The notes beneath the pieces were generated by a model. It worked only from the letters and a program-made list of their open reading frames with translations, ran no database searches and had not been told where the DNA came from. 64,000 nucleotides of DNA, from contig NZ_VORT01000008.1 in assembly GCF_007997155.1 (NCBI RefSeq), forward strand, positions 62,001-126,000, written 5' to 3'. Source of the stretch: Aequorivita antarctica (GTDB lineage: Bacteria; Bacteroidota; Bacteroidia; Flavobacteriales; Flavobacteriaceae). Of the stretch, positions 27,033 through 33,591 are shown one piece after another. How positions within the stretch are numbered: position 1 is the stretch's first letter; the number at the start of each line of letters is the position of its first letter. The translations under genes were made by a program, and so were the position numbers.

Positions 27033-27902
27033 TTATTTGTAAAAAGCGTGTATTATTTTTTTTAGTCTGCTTTTCACTCTTTGTTTTAAGGGTTTTTTCA
27101 CCAGAGGTTTTGGTTTTTTTAACTGAAAATTATCCATAAAGTGTAATACTTTTTGAAGCTCCTTTATTTTACTTTCTTCTTGAGTGATCTTTAATAAAGA
27201 AGCTATCAATTTAGAGACTTCTTTCTTATTATGATTGTCAAACTTGGAAAAATCATTTAGTAGCCAGGCCCCGTCCTCACCAATATGAAAAGTTAAATGG
27301 GCATCCTTGACAATTTCTAACTTTTCGCTAAATACCATTAAATTTGTGTACATAGCTCTCCCAATAAAATTGGCTCCAATACACGTACTTCCAAATATAA
27401 ATTTGGATAATAAAGCTTTCCTAAAAACAAAACAATCATATCCAGGGTGGGACTGGCCCAGTTCTGCAAACATAATTGCATCGTCTTTCAATGATGCTAC
27501 CACACGCCTATTAATAATTAAACTATCACTACCATCCTGCAACTTGCTATATATATAATCATAGAAAAAAGGCAAAACAGCAATATCTACATTGGTGTAA
27601 ATAATATAATCTGTATTAATCTCTTTTAGAGCATTCAAAATATCGGTAATGAGTGGCAGTTTTCTTTGTTTGGAAAAAGAACCATAATCCATCACACTTC
27701 TCTCCAATGGTTTTAAAATTTCAAATCCAGCTGGAAAAACTGGCGTGTCCTCACTATATCCAATTACATATTGTTTTATGGAATCTTTATAAATAGAGTC
27801 GTTTTTAGCCTTGAGCAAGGTTCTAAAAGTAACAGGTTGCGCTTCATAAAGATCAGAGCTTTTAGTTACTTTTACGGGGTTTATAATATGGGATATATTC
27901 AA
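27033..27902 (-). CDS. Uncharacterised protein, GT-A glycosyltransferase-like
   Basis: The protein has 289 residues and I do not recognise a named family. IPLITDILNALKEI-like sequence (LPLITDILNALKEINTDY) followed by IIYTNVDIAVLPFFYDYIYS has the form of a GT-A fold with a D-x-x-x DXD-like site (NVDIAVL). LIINRRVVASLKDDAIMFAE, HPGYDCFVFRKALLSKF and FHIGEDGAWLLNDF follow as possible acceptor-site segments. The C-terminus is very basic (KPKPLVKKPLKQRVKSRLKK) and may sit on the membrane. It overlaps the sulfotransferase-like gene upstream by 4 bp, so it is part of the operon. Confidence 0.5.
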   Translation of the reverse strand: MNISHIINPVKVTKSSDLYEAQPVTFRTLLKAKNDSIYKDSIKQYVIGYSEDTPVFPAGFEILKPLERSVMDYGSFSKQRKLPLITDILNALKEINTDYIIYTNVDIAVLPFFYDYIYSKLQDGSDSLIINRRVVASLKDDAIMFAELGQSHPGYDCFVFRKALLSKFIFGSTCIGANFIGRAMYTNLMVFSEKLEIVKDAHLTFHIGEDGAWLLNDFSKFDNHNKKEVSKLIASLLKITQEESKIKELQKVLHFMDNFQLKKPKPLVKKPLKQRVKSRLKKIIHAFYK

Positions 27903-28663
27903 GTAAATCTTTTTTTAATTAATTTTAAACGTAATATAAAATACTTCATTAAATCAACCTTGTAACCATTTATTAGTAACCAAGTTCCAACTCCTTTTTC
28001 TATTTTATCAATTTCACTCTGAGACATTTCCATAACATATGAGCCTGGGTAATAATTACCAAAATGGTTAAAATGTATTAAAGTCTTCTTATCTAAAGTG
28101 TACGTTTTTCCATTTTTACCAACAAATTGATCCATTTTATCTTTATCAATGTTCGATATTAATTTATCCCTGGAATACTCCTTCTCTATTTGATTTATAA
28201 CCTCGACATTAGCTTTAATATTTAAAATAGATGCAATTCTGCGACATTCCCTAGGAATATTATTATAAAAATCTTCATATTTTGACATTAGTTTATAAGG
28301 AAGGTTTTTGATAAGATTATAATAATCAACATAGCCTAAAATAAATTTGTTATTTAGGACTAAATTAGAAACCACGTTGTCTTCTTTTTTTGCAATTGAA
28401 ACAATTACATCTCTAACATCCCGATAACAATATATAGCAACAGCCTTTTTATTATTAATTAGTTCAATCATTAGAGGCGAGAGTGAATGAGTCTTAAAAA
28501 CTTTTAATTTTTCATCATTATATCTTTCATAAACTTTGGAGAAATTATCAGTATAGTCATAATCTACAGCATAGCCTGAATTACTTTTCTCCACAAGCTC
28601 TCTAGTAATATTAAATTGCAATGTTGAACCAGATCTTACTGGACCACAACAAAATACCCACAT
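27899..28663 (-). CDS. Sulfotransferase-like protein
   Basis: The protein has 254 residues. WVFCCGPVRSGSTLQFNITR is the phosphosulfate loop (VRSGST), VAIYCYRDVRDVIVSIAKKE the 3'-phosphate segment with RDVRDV, and LMSKYEDFYNNIPRECRRIA the YED motif. It is shorter than its three relatives at 22-26 kb and diverges in the last 80 residues (VGKNGKTYTLDKKTLIHFNH), so the acceptor may differ. It lies 3 bp downstream of the methyltransferase gene and overlaps the following gene. Confidence 0.8.
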   Translation of the reverse strand: MWVFCCGPVRSGSTLQFNITRELVEKSNSGYAVDYDYTDNFSKVYERYNDEKLKVFKTHSLSPLMIELINNKKAVAIYCYRDVRDVIVSIAKKEDNVVSNLVLNNKFILGYVDYYNLIKNLPYKLMSKYEDFYNNIPRECRRIASILNIKANVEVINQIEKEYSRDKLISNIDKDKMDQFVGKNGKTYTLDKKTLIHFNHFGNYYPGSYVMEMSQSEIDKIEKGVGTWLLINGYKVDLMKYFILRLKLIKKRFT

Positions 28664-28666
28664 ATT

Positions 28667-29236
28667 TTACTTATTTCTTTTTAAAAGTGTTTGTCTCCCA
28701 CAATGAATTACATTAAATCCATCTTTTCTCGCCCGAGGAACAATTAAAGTTTGTTTCCAAGGATCAATATGATCAGTGTCATCTATTAATATCATTGATT
28801 CGCTATTCAACTTTTTTCTAGCAAGCAAAAAAGCTTTTAAATAACTTTCAGCTCTAGCAGTCCCAGAAATATCTCCTTCTTTATCTTGCACCCAAAAATC
28901 TAAATACAACAAATCAATTTTACCTTTGAAATTTTTTAAAAATTTCAAACCATCAATTTTTAATGCTTCCACATTTTTATATGCTTGAGTTGCTTCTTTT
29001 ACTTCACTAATATGCTTATCTTCTAAATCCAAACAATATATCTTTTCTGCTGCTGTGTTCTTTGCCCAAACTAAAGCACTATTTCCAGACATTTCTCCTT
29101 GTATCCCCGTTCCAATCTCTATTATTGTTTCACCCTTTATTTCATTAAAAAGCAATGCTGTTCTTTCTAGAGATTGTTTAGGAGATTGTCTATTTTTCCA
29201 AAACCCATTTGTTCCTATTTCAATAATTGATTCCAT
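28667..29236 (-). CDS. Class I SAM-dependent methyltransferase-like protein
   Basis: The protein has 189 residues. ETIIEIGTGIQGEMSGNSAL is a SAM loop with an insertion, AEKIYCLDLEDKHISEVKEA the following acidic strand, and KIDLLYLDFWVQDKEGDISG the central acidic motif. SMILIDDTDHIDPWKQTLIV replaces the usual GGxxxxDD. It is short for the fold but all core strands seem present. Catalytic residues for a particular substrate cannot be identified. It is the first gene after the 86-bp gap downstream of wzt and has tight spacing with the next gene. Confidence 0.65.
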   Translation of the reverse strand: MESIIEIGTNGFWKNRQSPKQSLERTALLFNEIKGETIIEIGTGIQGEMSGNSALVWAKNTAAEKIYCLDLEDKHISEVKEATQAYKNVEALKIDGLKFLKNFKGKIDLLYLDFWVQDKEGDISGTARAESYLKAFLLARKKLNSESMILIDDTDHIDPWKQTLIVPRARKDGFNVIHCGRQTLLKRNK

Positions 29237-29322
29237 TTCAAATCTTTCGTTTATTATAAGTTATTTTTTTAAACAATAATAGTTTTGAATCTTAATATTT
29301 TTGATTCATTTTCACAAATAGA

Positions 29323-30528
29323 TTAATTCACATTCTCAAATTTTACATTTAAAAGAAAAGGTGGCCATATTTCCTCTTCGTATATCATTTGAAAGGATAA
29401 TGCGTTATTTATTCTTAATATGGGTGCTTTACTTTTCATTGTGATAGCAGTAAAGTTTATAGAATAAGTGCCTTTTGACAACTGAATTTTGCGATGGGAT
29501 ATTTCAACCTTTATAAATCCATTTTCTATTTTTAAATCCGAAGATTCTGTGTTTGGCTTAAGCAATGCAACTGGACGTTGTTCTTTATCAGAGATCACAA
29601 TGTAAAACTCAGGTATTTCAATTAAACTCTCTATTTTAAGTTCTATTAATAAAACAAAATCATCTTGCCATTCTAATTGGGGTATGTCGCTTATATAGCC
29701 TCGTACATTTAGCAACTCTATTTTTTGGAGAAGCACTGAGTTATCACTAAATATTACATTTGATTCATTGTTGGCAAAGCGCGTATAATATAAATCGATA
29801 GCTTTTCCCACATTTTCACCTTGAAATTGGGCTTTCCCGTGATCCATCAAAATAATTTTATTGCATATTTTAGATACCATAGGCATTCCATGTGATACAA
29901 AGACAATAGCTGTTTTAGGTAAAATAGTATCTATGGTTTTAAAACATTTTAATACAAAACCCAAATCCCCAACTGCCAATACCTCATCAACAATCAGCAC
30001 ATCGGGTTCCATCTGTGCAGCTACGGCAAAGCCCAGGCGTACCTTCATCCCACTGCTGTAGTTTTGTACGGGCATATCTATAAACTCGCGTATTTCGGCA
30101 AAGTCTATAATCTCTTCTACCTTTTGGTCTATCTCCTTCCGGGTAAAGCCTAAAATAGCACCATTGTTATAGATGTTTTCCCTACCACTCAAAATAGGGT
30201 TAAACCCGGCACCGAGCTCTATCAACGCACCAACTCTGCCTTTGATGGTCACCTTCCCCGCATCTGGGTTAATAAGTCCGTTTAATATTTTAAGTAAGGT
30301 AGATTTCCCAGCCCCGTTATGGCCTATCAGTCCCAAACATTCCCCACGGCGTAGCTCAAAACTAATATCCTTCACCGCCCAAAACTCTTGTGGTCGCAGT
30401 TCCCGCTCATTGCGATTCCCGCTTAACCCACTAGCCAAATCCTTCACCCCATACCACAGGCTGGTCTTAAGGTCTTTGCAGAACTTTTTGGAGAGGTTTT
30501 CTACTTTTAGGAGGACTTCGTTGTTCAT
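29323..30528 (-). CDS. wzt: Polysaccharide ABC exporter, ATP-binding subunit with C-terminal Wzt domain
   Basis: The protein has 401 residues. In the nucleotide-binding domain, GLIGHNGAGKSTLLKILNG is Walker A, YSSGMKVRLGFAVAAQMEPD the signature motif, and DVLIVDEVLAVGDLGF Walker B with the D-loop. FVSHGMPMV is the switch His. After about residue 250 there is a beta-rich C-terminal domain (IELLNVRGYISDIPQLEW onwards) like the Wzt carbohydrate-binding domain, which in O-antigen exporters recognises the chain end. This supports export of a completed chain across the inner membrane with the permease at 31080. The repeat-filled 550-bp gap between them is unusual for an exporter pair. Confidence 0.92.
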   Translation of the reverse strand: MNNEVLLKVENLSKKFCKDLKTSLWYGVKDLASGLSGNRNERELRPQEFWAVKDISFELRRGECLGLIGHNGAGKSTLLKILNGLINPDAGKVTIKGRVGALIELGAGFNPILSGRENIYNNGAILGFTRKEIDQKVEEIIDFAEIREFIDMPVQNYSSGMKVRLGFAVAAQMEPDVLIVDEVLAVGDLGFVLKCFKTIDTILPKTAIVFVSHGMPMVSKICNKIILMDHGKAQFQGENVGKAIDLYYTRFANNESNVIFSDNSVLLQKIELLNVRGYISDIPQLEWQDDFVLLIELKIESLIEIPEFYIVISDKEQRPVALLKPNTESSDLKIENGFIKVEISHRKIQLSKGTYSINFTAITMKSKAPILRINNALSFQMIYEEEIWPPFLLNVKFENVN

Positions 30529-30548
30529 TCTTTATTAGTTGTTTGTTT

Positions 30549-30612
30549 TCAGGTCTTGGTTGTCAGGTCTTGGTTTTCAGGTCTTGGTTGTAAGGTCTTG
30601 GTTGTCAGGTCG
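30549..30612. repeat. 14-bp tandem repeat (2 x 7 period)
   Basis: Four copies of TCAGGTCTTGGTTG (one with a T for the last G, one starting TAAGG) and a partial fifth. The last copy runs straight into GTCAGGTCGAGTG, the outer end of the structured repeat at 30604. The same junction occurs at 32058. Confidence 0.85.
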
Positions 30613-30742
30613 AGTGGATTTGAAGGAGCGATAGCGGATTCAAATTTGTATCGAGACCGGGTTGGCGGGTAGTACTTCTAAGTCGTTCTCGATACTTTTT
30701 TTCCCTTCCGCTGCGCTCCAGGAAAAAAACACTCGAACTGAC
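30604..30742. repeat. Facing pair of structured repeats, empty (MITE-like)
   Basis: Left arm 30604-30657: GTCAGGTCGAGTG, a hairpin with ATTTGAA/TTCAAAT stem and GCGATAGC top, then GTATCGAGAC. Right arm 30684-30742 in the other orientation: GTTCTCGATAC, a TTTTTTTCC/GGAAAAAAA hairpin, then CACTCGAACTGAC. The 26-bp spacer has the same length as the spacer of the pair at 32578-32706, and about half its bases match. No gene lies between the arms. Confidence 0.8.
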
Positions 30743-30951
30743 AATGGGTACATTTTTATTCCACTGCGCTTCACAAAAAACACTCGAACTGACAATGGGT
30801 ACATTTTTATTCCACTGCACTTCGCAAAAAACACTCGAACTGACAATGGCTAAATTTTTCTCTTTGGCTATCGCTTCACAGAAAAACACTCGAACTGACA
30901 ATGGCTACATTTTTATTCCACTGCACTTCACAAAAAAACACTCGAACTGAC
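30730..30951. repeat. Tandem array of repeat ends, period about 51-55 bp
   Basis: CACTCGAACTGAC begins at 30730, 30781, 30832, 30887 and 30939 (steps 51, 51, 55, 52). The sequence between is also conserved (ACATTTTTATTCCACTGC, then an A-tract), so this is a tandem amplification of the right-arm unit and not a CRISPR. The short open frames it contains on both strands are by-products of the repetition. From 30952 to 31031 I see only A+T-rich sequence. Confidence 0.85.
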
Positions 30952-31031
30952 TGTGGTCGCTATTAATTATAGATTCGTTAATTTATTATTAATTAATTTA
31001 TTTGATTTTCTATTTCATTTCACTTTACCGA

Positions 31032-31080
31032 ACGATTCACGATTTACGCTTCACTTCTCACGTCTCACTTTTCACGCAAC
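31032..31080. repeat. Heptad repeat, degenerate (ACNNTTC-like)
   Basis: Seven consecutive 7-mers in exact phase: ACGATTC, ACGATTT, ACGCTTC, ACTTCTC, ACGTCTC, ACTTTTC, ACGCAAC. The array ends at the first base of the wzm stop codon (minus strand). It resembles, in reverse complement, the GTGARAC arrays around 43.26 and 43.66 kb. Confidence 0.8.
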
Positions 31081-31925
31081 TACGCACTCATCCGTTCCAC
31101 CAAAATAGGAATTGAGATTCTATAGAACAACAAAGCAATAAAAAACAGCGGTACACTGCAAGCGATAACTATTAAAAAATAGGTTAAATACATGGGGGGC
31201 ATACCTACGGCTAAGTCGCGGGCGGTTAGTATGATTGGAGTAAAGGGGTTTAGTTCCATAACAGTTTTTATTATACCGGTTTTGGGAATTGCATAAACTA
31301 CTGGGGTAACGTACATTAAAAAACCTAGCCCAAAACCAATTAACTGTCCAATGTCTTTATAGAGCATCCCTAAAGGTGTGATTAACAATCCTAGGGTAGT
31401 TCCAAACAACACCCCCCCTAAAATAGCAAGCGGAAATAGCAACAAGCTCCAATGGAAACCTATACCGTAAAAGAAAATAAACACCAGCAACAGCAAAACT
31501 TTTATGGAACTATTGAACAACAACTTATATACTCCTGAAATTATTATAGCTTCTTTAGGAAAGTTTATTTTAGACATAATGCCCTTGGCGCTATTGGTAC
31601 TACTCATTGGGGAGGTAATAGCATCCTTAATAATAGACCACAGCAAGGTACCCGAAAAGGCATACACTGGATAGGGAATGCCCGTATCAGTAACCCGAAT
31701 GGTTCCTGAACTGTTGAGGAAAATCCAAACAAACGCGGTGGTAAGCGGGGTTACAAACGCCCAAATAATACCGAGATAACTTTGGCGGTACTGTGCTTGG
31801 ATGTCTCGTTTTGCCAGTTGGAATGACAAAAATCGTGAGCTGGCAATGTCTGCCAAGCTCTCTTTCAGCATCTTGCCAATACGGAAATTGTTTTCCTTTT
31901 GATAGACTTTGGTTTCCAGTTCCAT
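31080..31925 (-). CDS. wzm: Polysaccharide ABC exporter, permease subunit
   Basis: The protein has 281 residues. FQLAKRDIQAQYRQSYLGII followed by WAFVTPLTTAFVWIFL is the N-terminal signature of ABC-2 polysaccharide permeases (Wzm/TagG), and about six transmembrane segments follow. The conserved MYVTPVVYAIP with LNPFTPIILTARDLAVG near the C-terminus is also typical. It forms the inner-membrane channel for the ATPase at 29323-30528. It is transcribed first, with a repeat-rich gap of about 550 bp before wzt. Heptad arrays sit on both sides of the gene. Confidence 0.93.
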   Translation of the reverse strand: MELETKVYQKENNFRIGKMLKESLADIASSRFLSFQLAKRDIQAQYRQSYLGIIWAFVTPLTTAFVWIFLNSSGTIRVTDTGIPYPVYAFSGTLLWSIIKDAITSPMSSTNSAKGIMSKINFPKEAIIISGVYKLLFNSSIKVLLLLVFIFFYGIGFHWSLLLFPLAILGGVLFGTTLGLLITPLGMLYKDIGQLIGFGLGFLMYVTPVVYAIPKTGIIKTVMELNPFTPIILTARDLAVGMPPMYLTYFLIVIACSVPLFFIALLFYRISIPILVERMSA

Positions 31926-31988
31926 TTGGTTTGGGGAGGCTTGTTTTTTGTTGGGGCTAAGATAACAATTTTGATTTGAAGATTTCCT

Positions 31989-32058
31989 GATTTGGGATTT
32001 GGGATTTGTTAATTCGGGATTTGGTTGCTGGTTGCTGGTTGTTGGTTGTTGGTTGTTG
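31989..32058. repeat. Heptad repeat changing sequence in phase
   Basis: Ten 7-mers in unbroken phase. GATTTGG occurs twice, then GATTTGT, TAATTCG and GGATTTG, then GTTGCTG twice and GTTGTTG three times. The motif changes along the array while the 7-bp period is kept. It joins directly to GTCAGGTCGAGTG at 32058, the left arm of the GIY-YIG element. Confidence 0.88.
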
Positions 32059-32113
32059 TCAGGTCGAGTGAATTTGAGGGAGGCGATAGCCGAGTTTAAA
32101 TTTGTATCGAGAC
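32058..32113. repeat. Structured repeat, left arm of the GIY-YIG element
   Basis: GTCAGGTCGAGTG, hairpin AATTTGAG...TTTAAATT with inner GGCGATAGCC, then GTATCGAGAC. It ends 1 bp before the GIY-YIG stop codon (32115, minus strand). The facing right arm is at 32452-32510. Confidence 0.8.
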
Positions 32114-32114
32114 C

Positions 32115-32408
32115 CTATTTCTTAAATTTCTTTTTAGCAAGATTCGGCAATAGTTCATATGCTTCATTTATTAAAGCTTCTTTTTTTGCTCGAGACCATT
32201 TCTTGATCTGCTTTTCTGCGGCAATTGCAATTGTTATTTCAGTAAAAGTGCAATAATATGCTAATTCAACAGGCAATCTGGAGGAAGTATAACCGTTTAA
32301 ATGCTTTCTGTGTTGATGATCTTCTAATCGTTGCGTTAAATTGGAAGTAACACCCGTGTAATAAGAACCATCTGAACAGGAAAGGATGTATACGTAATAG
32401 GTTTTCAT
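32115..32408 (-). CDS. Single-domain GIY-YIG nuclease family protein
   Basis: The protein has 97 residues. YYVYILSCSDGSYYTGVTSN is the GIY-YIG core (YVY...YTG), the Arg of NLTQRLEDH is the conserved helix Arg, and AAEKQIKKWSRAKKEALI carries the Glu expected to bind metal. There is no DNA-binding extra domain, as in the small UvrC-N-like orphan proteins common in Bacteroidota. The gene fills the space between two facing structured repeat arms almost completely (1 bp at the stop side, 43 bp at the start side). Two similar arm pairs nearby have no gene. That argues for a mobile cargo, and for no direct role in EPS synthesis. Confidence 0.88.
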   Translation of the reverse strand: MKTYYVYILSCSDGSYYTGVTSNLTQRLEDHQHRKHLNGYTSSRLPVELAYYCTFTEITIAIAAEKQIKKWSRAKKEALINEAYELLPNLAKKKFKK

Positions 32409-32451
32409 ATTATGAAATTATGAAAAAAATTGAAGATTTTCCTGAAAAGCC

Positions 32452-32510
32452 GTTCTCGATACGTTTTTTTCCTTCCGCTTTCGCTACATGAAAAAAACAC
32501 TCGAACTGAC
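32452..32510. repeat. Structured repeat, right arm of the GIY-YIG element
   Basis: GTTCTCGATAC, hairpin TTTTTTTC/GAAAAAAA, then CACTCGAACTGAC, the inverse of the left arm at 32058. A degenerate extra end (ACTCGAAATGA) follows near 32550. The short minus-strand frame over this stretch is a product of the repeats. Confidence 0.8.
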
Positions 32511-32577
32511 ATGAGGTAGATTTTTTTATTTTGCAGTGCTTCCCAAAAAAACTCGAAATGATATTGGGATTATGACT

Positions 32578-32706
32578 GTCAGTTCGAGTGAATTTGAGGG
32601 AGGCGATAGCCGAGCTCAAATTTGTATCGAGACTGGATTGAGGTGTCGTCAGTTAAACACGTTCTCGATACGTCCGCCTCGTGCCTCGGCGAACACTCGA
32701 ACTGAT
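32578..32706. repeat. Facing pair of structured repeats, empty (MITE-like)
   Basis: Left arm 32578-32633 has the full consensus end GTCAGTTCGAGTG, hairpin AATTTGAG/CTCAAATT with inner GGCGATAGCC, and GTATCGAGAC. Right arm 32661-32706 has GTTCTCGATAC, a short GC-rich hairpin (CGCC/GGCG) and CACTCGAACTGAT. The arms are about 27 bp apart with no gene between them. Confidence 0.8.
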
Positions 32707-32721
32707 ATGAGGATATCCTCT

Positions 32722-33549
32722 TTATTCCACGAGATAGGTAAATTCAATATTACATGGTAACCCAATACCTACGTATGCTCTTCCTGTTCCAGAGTTTCCA
32801 TTATCTACAAAATTATCTGAAACAAATAAATCAATTTCAAATCGATAGGTAAAAGGTACACCAGCTACTAAATCTACATATACAATTAGGGATGTATCAT
32901 GCCTAAATTGTTCAAAGTAGGTTCCGCCCGCAATATCATTATTGTGAACAGAATAGGCGTGGGTATAAATTAAATAAGAATCGGGACCCAATGTTATTCT
33001 AAAATACCCTTCTTCTGTAGCCATAGATGTAGCAAAACCTGATTTTGGCACAATTTCACCAGCTCCAAAATTAACATTCGCTTTAATTCTGTAGGTTCCT
33101 GAATACTTGGGAGTAAAGGACGAACCAGCTCCTAAACCTGTTACATCGACATATCCACCACTATTAACAATCCTTTGCCCCAAACCTGATTGTTGTGCAA
33201 CATCTGAATCTTCTCTAATATATTGCGTTGTCCATTTAGATCCGTTCCAGGCATAAAGCCCGGGAAACACATCATTAAGCCCTGTGGTGGTTGTATTTGT
33301 ATTATATACAACGGTTCCGGCTACTAAACTTCCACTCCCATCTGGATTTTGAACAGGAGCCTCAACTTCTGTAGAGGTTAATGCAAAACGTGGGTACACA
33401 ATTCCCGCTGTACTATTTTGCATATCTACTAATCCTTTCGGGGTAGCTGTAGGCGTTCCATTGCTAATAGACACTTGCGCCAAGCTTGACATTGCAATTA
33501 AACAGAAAATTGCAAAGAATATATTTTTTTGTAGGGTAGGTTTTTTCAT
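32722..33549 (-). CDS. Secreted surface protein, family 1 (QVSIS/QVGIGT N-terminus)
   Basis: The protein has 275 residues. A signal peptide covers about residues 1-24 (NIFFAIFCLIAMSSLA). The mature start QVSISNGTPTATPKGLVDMQ with VYPRFALTST is the Bacteroidota surface-protein signature, followed by GTVVYNTNT and GLYAWNGSKW. The C-terminal half is beta-rich and ends in VGIGLPCNIEFTYLVE. It is a paralogue of 33592-34899 and 34926-35753 (same order, same ending). No type IX sorting domain or lipobox is evident. I cannot name a function. The position beside the EPS exporter suggests a role at the cell surface or in the matrix. Confidence 0.7.
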   Translation of the reverse strand: MKKPTLQKNIFFAIFCLIAMSSLAQVSISNGTPTATPKGLVDMQNSTAGIVYPRFALTSTEVEAPVQNPDGSGSLVAGTVVYNTNTTTTGLNDVFPGLYAWNGSKWTTQYIREDSDVAQQSGLGQRIVNSGGYVDVTGLGAGSSFTPKYSGTYRIKANVNFGAGEIVPKSGFATSMATEEGYFRITLGPDSYLIYTHAYSVHNNDIAGGTYFEQFRHDTSLIVYVDLVAGVPFTYRFEIDLFVSDNFVDNGNSGTGRAYVGIGLPCNIEFTYLVE

Positions 33550-33591
33550 GATTTGGGTGATTTTTAAAGTAGGTAAAAAACAACTCTAAAT

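Noticed and set aside
30605-30950. Several short open frames on both strands (68-98 codons), and a repeat-spacer look
   Set aside because: They are translations of the tandem repeat array, all with the same repeating peptide. The parts between the repeats are conserved too, so it is not a CRISPR array.
32410-32619. Minus-strand frame of 69 codons
   Set aside because: Composed of structured repeat arms and the A+T-rich gap. No recognisable domain.
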